In this document: one piece after another, positions 1 through 13,445 of the stretch
How positions within the stretch are numbered: the stretch's first letter is position 1
How the letters are laid out: each line of letters starts with the position of its first letter
Assembly (NCBI GenBank): GCA_034008185.1
Contig: CM067081.1
Location: 32,734,806 to 32,798,805, forward strand
Direction of reading: 5' to 3'
Length of the DNA stretch: 64,000 bases
Source of the DNA: Gorsachius magnificus
Taxonomy: Eukaryota > Chordata > Aves > Pelecaniformes > Ardeidae
Notes under the pieces: generated by a model
Database searches by the model: none
The model's input: the letters and a program-made list of their open reading frames with translations, nothing else
Told to the model about the DNA's origin: nothing
Made by a program: the position numbers and the translations under genes

Positions 1-3000
1 CACAGCTAAGTTGGGGGCTACACTGCAGGTGAAAATTAACAGTGGGACAAAATGGCACCAAAATCTAACTCATATGCAAGGAGTGATGGAGTTCAGCAGC
101 AGCTGAAAACAAGAAGAAATGGGGATGCTGATAAAGAGGATTATGGCAAAGTGCCAAAATGTAAATGTGACAGGAAAAAGACATTCCTAGGCTACAGGTC
201 AAGAGGTTTTTCTGGAGCAGCCTTTAGTTTTGATGATAATGCCCTGGCAGAAAGCTGACACAGCTTGGCTTTCAGACCTGTTGGGCTGGGCTGCAGCCAA
301 GAACAGCATTTATTCATTACATGTAAACTGAGCAAATTGCCCAGGGAAGGGAGTCAATAAACATGGAGCCTCATGGCACCATTTTCAGAGAGTGACCTTT
401 CAAAGTATAATTGCATGTTAAAAGACTCAATGGCAGTTGTCTCTGATCAGAGAAGCACTAACCGAGCTGGCTTGGGGACTTATTTGTTGTCAGGCAGGAT
501 TGTGTTGGAAAAAGGGCTTTTGGCCAGCTCCCACATGAGGCTGTGATCAGGAGAGGTCCTCCTGACTCCTCTGCTACACAAATGTTTGGTCTCAGGTCCT
601 CTAGGGAAAGGCAGAAATAACAGCGGTGATGCTAGGAAGCATTTCCATTGTCATTAAAATGCCTGTGGCTTAGTGCTCATCTAGCAGTGACAGCCATGTT
701 CAAATCTCATTGTCTGGGGAAGATTTTGATTGCGATCATGGTGAGACATGATCCTGAGAATGGTCCTCAGTCCCTTGGACCACAGCCTTCCAGCTGCAGC
801 TCCAGCACAAACAGCATCATGAGGTATGGGGTCACCACCCCCAAGGCAGAAGAGCTGTCCCCTCATCACCACACCCCAGAGTTATCTCCTTGCCTGGCAA
901 GCAGCCTTGCCTCCAGCCCAAACACCCCACAAAACTATCCTTATTGGCCCCCCCCTTAAAGGCCCCCATTTAGTTCTTCAAAAAAAACCCAAAAAAACCC
1001 CAGCCCCAAAAATGAACCCAAACCACCTCTATGTTATGTTAACATAATTGCACGAGGTTTCATACTCCCAAAGGGTTAAGGGATCCTGGCTATCTCTTCA
1101 GCCTTGTGTTAGATGCCACATGTCATAACACAGTGTCATTTCCCAGGACAGACACATTTAACCCTAAGGCAAACTAGTGCAAGGCATTGCAAAGCGTGCA
1201 GCAGGCAGAAAGCCAGCAGGAGACCGTGAGACAGGCTTCCAGTTTCAGTTAGTTAGGAAGAAGCATCAAGGAGTGCAATAAGGAGGGCTTGGAGCTGGGC
1301 TGGCAAGGTGGGCATCGCTGAAGTTCAGCAGAGGACTATGGTGAAGAAGAGGGGTTTCTGGAACGTGACTACTCCATGATTTATTTACAGTTCAGGTCAT
1401 TGAATCCAAATGCTTAGCTTAACCTCTGAGATGCTGAGGTGTGTCCATCTGTAAGAATCAATGACAGTATCTTCAAAAGCCCATTTTTTTCTTTTAAAAT
1501 TCAAGCAGTATCACTCTGCTAATGCCTCTAGAAAATTAATCCTTTGAGAAACTGAAACTATTCCTTTTTGGATGAGTGGTCCATGGCTGTGCCACTTGAG
1601 AGCCTTACGATGGCAAAGTTCCTAAAGCAGCTGCTTCATTTAAGGACAAATGCATAGCAATTTCTTCCTAGGACTTCAGTCAGGAGATCTATGCATATGC
1701 TTAAGCATTTCAATGGACAGGGAAGGACTAAATACAGACCTGAAGATAAGCATGGATAACCCACCTGAACCCAGGTGAGGTATGCCAGATTGGAATTTAA
1801 GTAAAGAAAGCAGCATAGGAATAGGTAAGAAATTTACTGTACAAACCTTAAGCAGTGTTTTCTTCTGTATGTTTTTTGACATATGCTTGTATTTGTTAGC
1901 ATTCATATTCCACTGTTCCCCCCAAATATCTGACAACAACTTAATATATTATATTGTATGAAGTGCTCTGCTTTAACATGCAATGATGCCTCAGAGAGAA
2001 TTTCTTAATCTGAACCGACATATATAATTTTCTAGAAATCCTTATGGTGATGTATCACATGAAAGAGCAGCAATAAACCCTTCTATTGTTATCTGTAAAA
2101 CATTTCACAATGTCTGCCATGAAAAATGCCATTAAATCCTATTTGGCATTCTCAGCTTGTATCACCTGCTTGTGTTGGAGGGCTACATTTATGAAGAGAG
2201 TAGTGCATCAAGAGAGGGTAGAAATGAAATATTAGGAAGAAAAGAACAATTGCCAAAGCGCACTGCCTGCAAAAGCCTGCCTTACAATTCATTATTGCCT
2301 ACCTTTAATCTTCTACAGTCACAACCAGTTTGAAAAGTGTCACCATCACCAAAGACAAAACACAAGTCCCCGTAGTCTCAGCTTGGGCTGTCCCCAGTTG
2401 CTGGATTCAGCACCACCTGCGTTTGGTGGCGAGAGCTTGAAAACCCACTTGGGCATCAGAGCTTTGGTCCTGTGTCTAGCCCAAAGCCGATCATGTGGGG
2501 AAACAAAGAATGGGGTTCTTAGCGTTTTCTAATCTGTCTGTCGTTTGACTAAATGGAAACAACACAAGGTTGCTCCTCATTGCTTGCAGCATTTGGGGGT
2601 TGGTTTCCATTTATTTGTTCTTTTCTTCCGGACAATTAACAGGGAATAGACTTTAGCACTACCCCATAAATTGTCAAGGACCTTCGCAGATTAATTCCTT
2701 AATTTCAGGTTGGTTATTTGAGAGATCAGAATTGGGCAGGCTCTCTAACCCTATTGCCTGTCAATTCCTTTTAACATCAATCTTTTTCTTTGCTTTCTGA
2801 TTGCCAAAACCTGTTCCAGGCACTCATGAAGCTTGATAGAAATTGCCTTGAAAAGAGCTGAGTGATCAAAACTGACCAGATGTGCAAGATGAATATTCAT
2901 GATTTATTGGAGCAACCTCCACCCTCTTTTGAGAAGAGGTACCTTCAGCTGACCTGTTGTCTCTCATACAAATTACTGCCTCATTACCACTCATTCCTCT

Positions 3001-4607
3001 GGAACCTAGCTGCAAGAGACATTGAGCTCATGTTAAATAATTCAGCAAAACAGTGAAAGAAAACTGTGTCTGATCCAGAGTGGAGGCACCTGAAATTCCC
3101 TACCATACATGCAAATGAAAGTGGACTTGAAGGGACTACAAGAACCAACTTCACCTCTTGGACATGAAGCACAGATGTTGTCCCCTCTGATTTTAGACAT
3201 CTGGAAGTGCCTGGGTCTGCATAGGTCACCCGTGGTCTCCCTTGTAGAGGGTGGAGGTAGGGCACTTTGAGGATGTAACCCATTTCAGCTATTTAGACAC
3301 CTACTTTGAGAGGAAAGGACTAAAGTCACATCAACCTCTGCTCTTTGTTGGGGTCTCAAATCTCCAGGAAAACCAGAGTAAAACCTACCCCAGATACCAC
3401 AGGCTAGAAGCAAAGGATGCCTTGTGCTTGTACTCCTGATGTATGTTAAAATTCCCTGGGGAGTTCATTCATTTACCAGCTGGCAATAACAAAAGTTTAT
3501 CAAAGGAACATCCTGGGCTGTGGGTTGGCACCAGTCTCCAGTTCAGCAGCAAACGGAGAATTTAATTTCCATTTTCCTCACTTTCTCTGGCCTGCCAGCA
3601 CAATCCTCGACTCTGTTTCAACAAGGTCTGAAGAGGAGGTCCCCACCTCTTTCGGGATTAACAAGTTTCTTCATGGCAGACAAAAAAAGAAAAAAAAGAG
3701 TTGATGATGGAAGAGGGAGATCTGGCAGGTGATTTTCCTCCACTTTCCCACGGACGAATACCCCGGTGGTTGCAGAGCAGTCTCTAGTTTGCAGAGAAGG
3801 CAGTTGTGCCTTCAAACCCAAGGCAGGAAGGGTCAGAGTGTGTTTTGTGGACCGAAATGATGTTTGGGGAAGGCAATGTGGTACTTCCTTTAATACAGCC
3901 AAATTTCATATGCAGCAAGAACAGGGGCTAAAAATAGCCCGGGATGCTAATGAGGGCCTGGCACACACCGTCTGTACGATGAGATGATGATTCTTTTTGA
4001 AAATGCAATAATTTAAGGGGTAGTTTCATTTTGTTTCTTTCTGCTGCTGCAAAGCGTTCAGAAACATGAGGCTGTTTGGGTCTTCAATTTTTTCTCCTTA
4101 ATCTTAGGAAAATGAAATGTTAATGGACAAAGGGGAAAACGACTAGAAGCAAGAGCTGCTTTATTTTTCCCGAGGCTGCTCGCACGTTATCAGCAAACAA
4201 AGTGGGTCAGAGAGGGCTTTCATAACGTTTCAGGTGTGTTTCCATGCAGCCAAGGTTGGGGATCAGGATATTTCTTACACAGAAATACTTTGATTTTCCT
4301 CAATTTGTAGGTGCTGGGGGCTGAAAGCATCCACACTTTTTTTTATTCCAGCCCAAAGCTTAGACACGTGGTTTGCACAAGAGATGGACTGTGAGCTCCA
4401 GCTGGACTTTTCCGCAAGCCTGGGACACTTCTGCAGCCTTGCAGCCCTTTCCCAGGCTCTACACTGTCCCCCAGGAGCGCACACACCATGTAGCCTGTCC
4501 TCTGTTGCAGGCACTGCTGGGAGCTCCCTGTCCTCACCCTGGTCACCCCTCCTCCACAAACCCACCTGGCAGCTCCAGGTTAGCCCAGGACACTCGCTTT
4601 CATGGGA
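1..4607. other. Non-coding, no gene recognised
   Basis: Only short frames occur and none shows a known domain. A C/A-rich low-complexity patch lies at about 948-1025. A palindromic MEF2-like site lies at 3925-3940 and is listed separately. Nothing else is recognised. Confidence 0.6.
3925..3940. promoter_or_regulatory. Palindromic MEF2-like site
   Basis: The core CTAAAAATAG (3928-3937) matches the MEF2 binding consensus YTAWWWWTAR. It is extended into a perfect inverted repeat, GGGCTA and TAGCCC, around AAAA. One such site is expected by chance now and then in 64 kb, so function is not shown. A flanking TGCTGCTGC stretch (about 4040) and AT-rich tracts give the area an enhancer-like look, which is inference only. 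Confidence 0.2.
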
Positions 4608-5261
4608 TATGGTCAGTTGACCATGAGCCAGCACCGTGCCTTTTCTGCCAAGAAGGCCAATGGCATCCTGGGGCGCATTAAGAGGAGAGTGGCCAGCAGG
4701 TCGAGGGAGGTTCTCCTCCCCCTCTACTCTGCCCTGGTGAGACCACATCTGGAGTACTGTGTCCAGTTCTGGGCTCCACAGTCCAAGAAGGATGAGGAAC
4801 TCCTAGAGAGAGTCCAGAGGAGGGCTACAAAGATAATGAGGGGACTGGAGCATCTCTCCTATGAGGAAAGGCTGAGGGACCTGGGCTTGTTTAGCCTGAA
4901 AAAGAGAAGGCTGAGAGGGGACCTCATAAACACTTACAAATATCTTAAGGGTGGATGTCATGAGGACGGAGCCAGACTCTTCTCAGTGGTGCCCAGCAAC
5001 AGGACAAAGGGCAATGGACACAAACTGAAGCATAAGAGGTTCCAGCTGAACATGAGGAAGAACTTCTTTACTTTGAGGGTGACAGAGCACTGGAACAGGC
5101 TGCCCAGGGGGGTTGTGGAGTCTCCTTCTTTGGAGATATTCAAACCCTGCCTGGATGATGTCCTGTGCAACCTGCTCTGGGTGACCCTGCTTTAGCAGGA
5201 GGGTTGGACTAGATGATCTCCCGAGGTCCCTTCCAACCCCTGTCATTCTGTGATTCTGTGA
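4608..5261 (+). mobile_element. CR1 non-LTR retrotransposon, 5'-truncated, reverse-transcriptase C-terminus
   Basis: This is the 3' end of a CR1 element. Its frame is open from 4602 to a stop at 5195 and encodes the ORF2 C-terminal region, with the typical blocks [32 protein letters not shown] and [15 protein letters not shown]. After the stop come the conserved 3' non-coding segment (GACTAGATGATCTCC) and the tail ATTCTGTGATTCTGTGA at about 5245-5261. The 5' truncation is typical of CR1. The uninterrupted frame suggests a comparatively recent copy. Its closest relatives in this window are the copies at 25534, 51928 and 17463. Confidence 0.95.
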
Positions 5262-8200
5262 CACCCAATTCCCTGGCTGCCCATACAGCTGTCATGTGGA
5301 CTTTACCTGGGCACGAGACATCTCACCACCCTGGGAGGGAGATGCGGGCATCGCATCTGTGAGCAGCAGGGGCACAGCAGAATTGAAACCCAACCTTGGG
5401 TACAGCTGCTGGTGGTGAGGCTGAGCCATCCCCAGCTCTGGTGCACCCAGGCAAAATTGTCCAATGGTTCAGGCTTGATGAGGACATTGCATGGGCTCAG
5501 GGCTGCGTAAACTACATCTCTGAAGGAAATCAGTCTGAAAATCAGGAAGCTAGAAGTGTTTATGAAACGTCTTTTTTTTCCTGTCAGAGACAGCCAACTG
5601 CCTGCCTGTTAACAGCCTACATCGGTGGACCATAAAGCATGCAGCAGATCAGGAGCTGTTTTCTGGCACACGCACACTTGTGTCCTATAAATACTACTCC
5701 AGGAGGGAACAAAACAGGTATTGTCTCTTAATGGTCCCATTAAACTGAACCACACAGATGGTAATTAATGCATCATGACATGACTAAATGGTAAGAAGAA
5801 ATTGCTGCAACAAGAAGTCACCCCAAGAACAGCAGGATTCAGATTAGCATTCATTTTGAGATTGACTCCTCCTTTGCTCGAAGAGCTAGGGACCAGCTAT
5901 TCCACATTATGAAAGATTTATCTTCTGCTTTCTTGAGTTTTGGGTAATAATGGAGCTTTGTTATCTTTAATAGATTCATGTACTCCTTCCCTAGTGCTTT
6001 GTCAAATAATAATACTTACAAGGCAGTAAAAGGAAAAGGAAAACACGAAGAAAAGAACCACCCCCTGTGTCGTAAGTCCCGGGTAGGTGAATGTGTGTGT
6101 GCATTTCTGTGTGCAGGAGAGGGGTTATTTATTGCACTGTCCAGCACAGAATGAAATAATTTATGTACCATCTACATGCAAATGCATCTTTCATTTTGGT
6201 AATAAACTGCACCCTTGTATAATTTACCCAAACAATGGAGCTGCGAGGACACCGCTACTAATCTTAAAAAATCAACTGTGCCTTTTCAAAAGGGATTTTT
6301 GTCTTTCTATGAATTGATCAAACCTGACAAGTAATTTCAACCTAATGTTCATGGCTATCCTCCTCTCTCCTCACCATCTGTAGGTGAGAAATCCTATTTT
6401 CTGGAAGTGACAGAGTAATGCAGGAGGCTGCAGACATCTGTAAGAAAGCAGAAGTGGTTTTCCCAGAGCTACAGGCAAAACAAGGGTGGATTCAGGAAGG
6501 ATATGACTGTTTTTGAACAAATTATATATCCTTCATGCCTGCAACTGTACACATGCAGTCACATTTTTTAAGCCACTAGGTTTAATGAGAGCAACTGAGA
6601 GATTAAAACATCTCTGTATTTAAAATACTACGGTACAAATGCTCCAGTGGAATAGGATTGCTCTTGTTAACAAATATAATAAAGACTCTCAGAAGAAATT
6701 CATTCTGCAAACTTATTGCATCAATGAAAACTGCATTATAGACAAAGAGACTGAATGTAAACTCAATTTGCTTCCAGATTTATTTATAAAAATATCAGCT
6801 TTGACTGAAACCTGATCAGTCATACATCAAGCAATATGGGAGAAATTGGAAAAAGGCCAGTTATCACCCTGCCAGCATCACTGACATGACTGAGATGAAT
6901 CCAAAACAACTTGCACAGCTACAGGAGAGTTTTGCGCAAATTTTGGGGTTTCTTCCAGGACATACAATGCCAGTTTTCAGCCTGATACGGCCCTTTTCAG
7001 CCGTATCAGGATACTTCAGGGAATACAGAGCAGCCCTCATGCACCAGCAGATGGACTTCCTGGTATCCCTAGGCTGAGAGTATCCAACCCCAAACACAAG
7101 CACATCTGTGTGCAATCCCTATAAATGCGCCAACACTGAGGGAGTAATTAATTTTTTTACTTAGAAAACCTTTTTTGTACATGCTTTCCCCCTTTCTGGA
7201 TCACTGATACTCATGAGAAATCTCTCAGGGCTATTTTCCCTAGCAAGTAGGATGTCCTCACATGGGACATGAGGCACCCTCGCATCCACTCCAAGGTGAA
7301 AGGGTGTTTTTTTTACCAGGCCTACATCTAGGAAACTGGACCCAGGAGCGTCCCCAGCTGCTGAGTCCTGCTGCACATCTGTGTGTGTCCTGCCTCCAAG
7401 AGTCCCAAGCCAGGCTTTTTCCCCCACACACACTCTACTTCCCAGGCAGAGGAAGCCCTTACCTCCAGAGACCTCAGCCTTCTTCTGGGGCTGCTTATTG
7501 TCATCTTTGGGACAGACCTGCTAAACATAAGCTAAAGTATTCATTTCATGAGGATGAGAGGGATAAGAGGTGGCCAGTGGGCGAGCTATGACTCAAGACC
7601 AGCTATAGGTCAGGTTGAAGCACCTGACTGTACAAGGCATGAGGGGCAGCTGGAGGGTGGCAATTCACTTTGATGTCACGAGTTTTTGAAGTTCTGAAAT
7701 CTGCTTTAATTTTCCCATTACAAGAAATCCCATAGCTTGTGATGGTTTTCACAGCAGGAGATTATGTCAAAACAGACTGAAAAGGTCCTCTGGAAGATTG
7801 AAAAGGTCAGGCCTTTCAGGTCTTTCTGTATTTCTCCCCCTTTGTTTCCTTCCCTCAAGGATATAACCAGACAGTCCACCTCAAACTGCACTAAGGCATA
7901 ATGGCAAAATGCAGCCAAAATCAATATATGACCACAAAATATCTTCTTCAAGAAAAAAAAAAATAGAAGCTAGCAAAAAAATACATTTTTTAATTAAAAA
8001 AAAAAAAGTTCTCTGCAACTCTGCTAAGCACATTTTCTTCCCAAACATCCCAGCTGAAATTAAAATTAAGCTTTTTTCTGTTGTCAGGTAGGTAGGCACT
8101 GTGTTAGCTCCTCAATCACGAAAATTATCTTTGTCTCAAGGTCTGGTCATTGCTGGTTAATGCAGGTCATGGGGTTTTCTGATTGCACAAGCAAGAGCTT

Positions 8201-8630
8201 ATCCCCCTAGGTTTGCCCCATGAGGGCACTGGCAGCAGTAAGTCAGTGGAGCAGTGGTAGGTTGGCCATGCAAGGAGAGAGATGAGAATTTTTTTGGTCA
8301 CAGGACTCACCAGAATGGGATTCCTGAGCCAGGAAAATGACAGGTATGTTTGTTTCTACTTCAATATGGGGAACAAGAATTCATTTCCATCCTGTGTAAA
8401 TAAATAGCAGTTTGCCAAAATATGTTGGCATCTACTAACAACATTACTCTTGTAGGTAAAACAAAACAAAACAAAAAAATACAAAACAATGTCTCTATAA
8501 TCATTCATCAATTTCTTGAATCATATGGTCCTGAAGAATGCTATTTTTTTCCCCTTAAACCTTTGGGCTCCCTGAGGTTGTGAGTTTAAACCTATGGTCC
8601 AGTCAGAGAATTAGACTCCACTGATGAGAG
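5262..8630. other. Non-coding, no gene recognised
   Basis: No coding similarity on either strand. It contains a perfect 11-bp hairpin (6981-7010) and A-rich runs (7952-8007; CAAAA-type at 8458-8488). No repeat family recognised. Confidence 0.6.
6981..7010. repeat. Perfect inverted repeat, 11-bp arms, 8-base loop
   Basis: The arms are CCTGATACGGC (6981-6991) and GCCGTATCAGG (7000-7010), with the loop CCTTTTCA. Each arm is preceded by or overlaps a TTTTCAGCC word, so the block also carries a short direct repeat. Arms this long are uncommon by chance at this spacing. No miRNA-length stem extends beyond it. Confidence 0.8.
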
Positions 8631-8706
8631 CTCCTCTCCTCTCCTCTCCTCTCCTCTCCTCTCCTCTCCTCTCCTCTCCTCTCCTCTCCTCTCCTCTCCT
8701 CTCCTC
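8631..8706 (+). repeat. TCTCC pentanucleotide microsatellite (polypyrimidine)
   Basis: About 15 near-perfect copies of CTCCT run without a visible interruption for 76 bases, making one strand entirely pyrimidine. Frames through it on both strands are artefacts of the repeat. Such tracts are length-variable and can form triplex (H-DNA) structures. Confidence 0.95.
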
Positions 8707-9033
8707 ACTCAACTCAGGCAGGCCTGGCCCTGCTGCTCCCACCATCAGTAGAAAAAAGTTCATTAAGCCCTCTAAATCTTTTGGGTCACTGAGGGGAACA
8801 GGGGGAGAGCCAAATGCCAATGAAATCTTCATTTTTCTCCGAAAAGAGAGGCAGCAGCCTAAGTTACTGCCAATTTCCATGAAGCCATAAAAGTCCAGCA
8901 GTATCAGTAAGATAGGATTCAGTCCTCAGCTCCTCATTATTCAGAGGGGTGGGAGGATATGAAGACACCACACTAATCTGGAGCAGACAATGAAAATTGT
9001 CGAGGCTTCTCTGATTAAAACTGCAAATCCTAC

Positions 9034-9047
9034 AACCCTAACCCTAA
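9034..9047 (-). repeat. Short interstitial telomere-like motif
   Basis: The sequence AACCCTAACCCTAA is just over two units of the vertebrate telomere repeat, read TTAGGG on the minus strand. This is short enough to be chance. Confidence 0.5.
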
Positions 9048-12000
9048 TCCCCCCTGTGGAAAGGTAAGATTAGCCTGGGTCCTGAAAAAAGATAACTCTA
9101 TCTTTTTCTTAAGTTACATGTGAAAATTCAATCTCCTCCCAGGAGATGGCTGGCACGGATATTGCTTTTTCTCTCCCCTTAATTAGGAAAGTATAAGAAA
9201 GTAAACACTGCTGCTTGCACAATAACTGCCCCTGTGCTCTCCGACTGCTTTATTAGCACGCTAAGCCTACCTCCATGGCCAGGGAGGCTGAGCAAAGGGG
9301 GCCTTTTCCAGCCCTTGGGGGTTAAATGGTGTTTTGCCAGACGCTGAAGCAATCCGTCAACTTCTCCTCCCATCTACACCGGGTAAATCTGCAGCAAGCA
9401 GGTGTGCTGCTGGGGGGAGCCACTCTGCCTCCTAGGGCCTCGCAACGCTCCCCTGGTCATCAGGAGCTATTTTTTTATGGGATTATTTTCTGCGTGATCT
9501 GCATGAACCAGGGGTGATCCTGATCTCCCTGAGGCTCCTGATTCAGCCATATCTTTGCATGCCTAAAAGCGGCCTTTAATGTCAGCAGGACGGGCCGTGA
9601 AGGCTGCTTTCTTGGCAGCATGCCGGAGGGATGCGTGTTTTGAACTAAGGAGCCCACACCCCGTGGCCTGGGCTTGTGATTTCTGATGTCCTCCAGGGAT
9701 GGGGACACAGACAGCAGCCAGTGGGATAGACGTTCAGAAGATGCTCAATGTCATGGTGAAACACTGTCCCTTCTGGCCATCCTCCCGTGGTCCTTTACTC
9801 CAGTAAGCCCCTGGTGCATTTTTTCCTGGCTGACACCCCAGCCAGAGCAGAGGCAGGAGTGCAAGCCTTCTTTGCACAACCAACAGGGAAGGACCAAAGA
9901 GTGCAGATGGCTTTTTTTCCAGCTCCCACCGGTGCCAATGGTTCCTTGTCACGGCAAGGCACATCCTTGGCAAATTTCTCTCCCTTGATTTTTCGAGCTG
10001 CTGTGCTTAGCAGTGCCTCTGCACCAGGCTGCTGGTTTTCAGTAGGAAAAGACCAGTTTTGGAGGATGGATGAAGCAGAGAAACCCTCCTGGAGAAGTGC
10101 AGCCACCATGGGGCAGGGGACCCATTGCAGAAGGCCGTGCCATCAGAGGGCTCAGCAAGCCTCGCTGACGGGCACCAGGACGAGCCTCTGCCTGCAAAAC
10201 GATCCTTCTCAAAGCCCAGAGAAGATGACAAGACAGCAGCCAGCATTAATGTGACATTTTTCTTTTGTCAGCTGGGCTCTGACTGTGCTTGGCTGGAGAC
10301 AATAACTTGGTGTCATTTTTGTTTCCAAACCAAATACGGATGAGACCTTTGAGATCAACCAGAAACCCTGCTGATGCCTTTGAAACACGTCTATGGGAGG
10401 AATGTAAAGCATTAGCCATAATATTTATTTTGCACAGCATAACTATGTTTTGAGAAGGGGAGGGAGGTGCTCATTAACAGCACAAATGTGCCAACCTGTC
10501 TTTTCAAGCTATTAATATGGTGTCTAGTGTTAATGGAAATATAATACAATGAGATGCTTTTAAAAGTATGGGATTTAGCACAGTCAGGATAAAAAAAAAG
10601 ACATTAATGAAATTTTAATGAGAAAATCAGCTTGCAGTAATTTTACAAGTAATGATTATTTCCTTGATTTGACTAGCCTGAATAGCTTTGTCTTTGCTGG
10701 GATGTGCTTGCGAGGTGTACACATGAAGACAGCGAACAATGCATTACAGGACACAGCTGTGACTGTCCTGGAAAAGAAATATGGTTCAGGATTTTATTGT
10801 CTGCCTGGATGAGAGGCTAGAGGCTGTCCACCTCCTTTCCTCTGAAGAACAGGAAGGGCTCTCAGACATGCTTTGGCCACTAGCTGTTAGTCATCCATTT
10901 CGCATCTCAGCTCTCTCAAGCTATCCTTGGAGTTACCTACCTTCCTCCTTTGGAGCTGGAGCCAAGGCTCTTGACTTAGGTAGTGCACCTGGTCCTCCAG
11001 GAGCACGTGCACCCGCTTAGGCACTCAGTATAAACCAAATAATACACAGGATCTTGTAATTGCACATGCATGTACTTGTGCACACCTTTCAGAGGTTTCC
11101 TCTTTGCTGGGAAGTGATAGATGCTCTCACCCACCTCTGTGGCATGCTGACATGGGTGGACCATTACAGCTTTCCACCAGTGAAGCTGATCTGGAGGGAT
11201 GGAATAGTATTAATTGGGCAAGAAGGGCCAAGGATTTGTCTCACCTAGTTTGGGATGCCACCAGAGCAATTGTCTCCACCTGAACAGCCCATTCTCAGCT
11301 CCCTTCCCTGTTTGTGGGAAGAAATGGGCACATTTAGCATCAAACCCATCTGACCTCTTTTGGACCTCTGCTCTAGGACAGGTCTCACACCCTGAAGGGG
11401 CCTATTTGCCTTCAGTGGGAGTAATGGTGACCACATCTGAGCTTGAGATTTACCCTGCAAATAGGCCATGTGAATCCAGACAGACATGGTCAGTACTTCC
11501 AAGATCCATCCCTCCTAAGGTGAAGTTGCTGTGTATACCTACATCACTCTTCTCCACTGATGGCATCAGAAATTCCCAGGGGCCTGAGGAAAGAGCAAGA
11601 GAGATGCTGTTTCAGGGATGGATTGGGATGATTTCCATATTGTAGTTCCAGCTTAGGTAGCTTGAGCCTGCCTTATCAGGCCTTGGTGGTAGAGAGGACA
11701 CTCAGGCAAGGAAGACTTCTCCCTTGTCCAGCACAGACAGCATCACCACGAGCCTCTGCCTGAATCACATCTCCCTGAACCTCACATAAATCACTGTGTG
11801 AGGAGCTGTATGTGAGTAGCTTGGTTAAATCGGTATGTGATTTAAAGACACAGCCTCAGAAGGGACATCTCTTGCTGTTCCTGGAGTCTGACATCTCAAA
11901 TATCCTCTCACCATCTCCCAGTCCTGCAATTGTTATAAAGAGGTAACTTCTGCTGCTCTCTATTAGGCAAATAGCAGAGAAATTCCCTGTGACAAAGACT

Positions 12001-13229
12001 TTCTCCTGGCTTAAAGCTCCTGGTGCCAGCCACTGCTGGTACAAAATTCATAAATTTGGGAGCCAGAAAGGTACTAATTGGCTAGTCTGAGCTCTTCACC
12101 AGAATTAAGGGACATTTGATTTCACTCAATATTCTCACACTGATCTCAAAACTCCTTGCTGAGCTGTGGCATACGTTTTAGGAGGGCATCCAATTGCTTT
12201 CCAAGTTTGCCAGTGAGAAAACAAGATGTGAGGGTATCCAGGAGGGGTGTTGCTTATGGTGCCCTCTTTTTTAGTACTGGTCACGCTTTGCAGCAAAAGT
12301 AAACTTAAGCCCTGTCAAACTGAAATGATTTGTTAATGTTATGCGCAGCGCACTGTCCCCGCTGTTACTGCTCACCCAGACGGATGGTGTGTGAGCCACC
12401 AACGTGGGGTGTATGCTTTTGCAGGCCAAACTCCTTTAAGTGTGCTATTACCTGAGCTTTTTTTTTATGTTGTTTTTTTTTTTCCTTCTGGATTTAGAAA
12501 GGTTAAAGTGAAAACTGGAGGTCAAACCTTCATGCCTGAACTGTAATGCAGAGAGGTAGCTCTGACCACTTCAAAACTGTAATACCCATGAAATCAGGTG
12601 GACACCCCTAACGTTCAGAAGTCACCGGAGTGACTCTCCATCATTTTCTTTTCCCCGGTAGATTTATTCTGTCATTTGCTTTTGTTTGTTTTCCTCCCAG
12701 CATACTATGAAATTTAAAATTTAAGTTCTACTCTGAGGGGAAAACAGTACAAGAGATGGTATAATTTATCTGAGCTGCTAAAGCAGAAGGGAAAAACTCA
12801 GTGAAGATATTTTTTGCCACCTGCCCTTTAAACCAGAGTATATTGCCCTGCAAGGTGTGCCATATTGCAAGGAACCTTTAGTGCCACTTGCAGTATTGCT
12901 TCAAGCTTGTTGGTCCGCAACTTAATTTCTCTGACGGTTTCTACCTAATACGCAAATCGCATATTAGGGAATAAGACTGCAAACATGGATCACACAGAAA
13001 CACTTTTCAGCATCAGCAGTAGCATCGGTCCCAGAAACATACGGAATTTGTGGGGCTATGTGGAGCTCTTGCCTGCTGGTGCACATGGAGCCAAAAAGGA
13101 TCAAGCAATGTGTGCCACTGACTCGTGACCGTTTTCTTGCTACCTGTGCTGAGAGTTTTATTTTAGCGGAATGTAATCCCACGTGATTTAATTTTAGTCA
13201 TTGTCACAGACAACACAAAAATGGATGTC

Positions 13230-13261
13230 TCCTTTTTTCTTTTTTCTTTCTTCTTTCATTT
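13230..13261 (+). repeat. Polypyrimidine tract
   Basis: T-rich and TTTC-type pyrimidine run, simple sequence, about 190 bases 5' of a CR1 fragment. No splice-site context supports a functional reading. Confidence 0.7.
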
Positions 13262-13445
13262 CACCAGCTGAATTTTCTGTGGACTGAACTTGTTTGCTTT
13301 GGGTCCTGATTCAGCAGAGTACTTAAACATGTATTTAATACTCAGTGGGTTACTAGTACAATGGTTTGTAAACATTTTTGGGATGGAAAAATGTTTCTGT
13401 GCTAAAACTATCTCTTCCTATAACGAAGGGAAACAAAGACGGGTT

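Larger units (their letters stand above)
8707..13445. other. Non-coding, no gene recognised
   Basis: Several frames of 100-155 codons occur between 9680 and 11650 in locally GC-richer sequence, overlapping on opposite strands. None shows a known motif. It contains a two-unit telomere-like motif (9034-9047), T tracts at 12458-12484 and a pyrimidine tract at 13230-13261. Confidence 0.6.

Noticed and set aside
4275..4748. 157-codon minus-strand frame
   Set aside because: Its first part is the antisense of the CR1 copy at 4608. The rest is ordinary sequence.
8631..8706. Array that might be mistaken for a CRISPR or satellite
   Set aside because: Pure 5-base microsatellite without spacers in vertebrate DNA.
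8611..8890. Frames rich in LLSSP or GEERR repeats on the two strands
   Set aside because: Produced by the TCTCC microsatellite.
9680..10260. Overlapping frames of 100-155 codons on both strands
   Set aside because: Mutually overlapping, no similarity recognised, no splice or start context that favours one.
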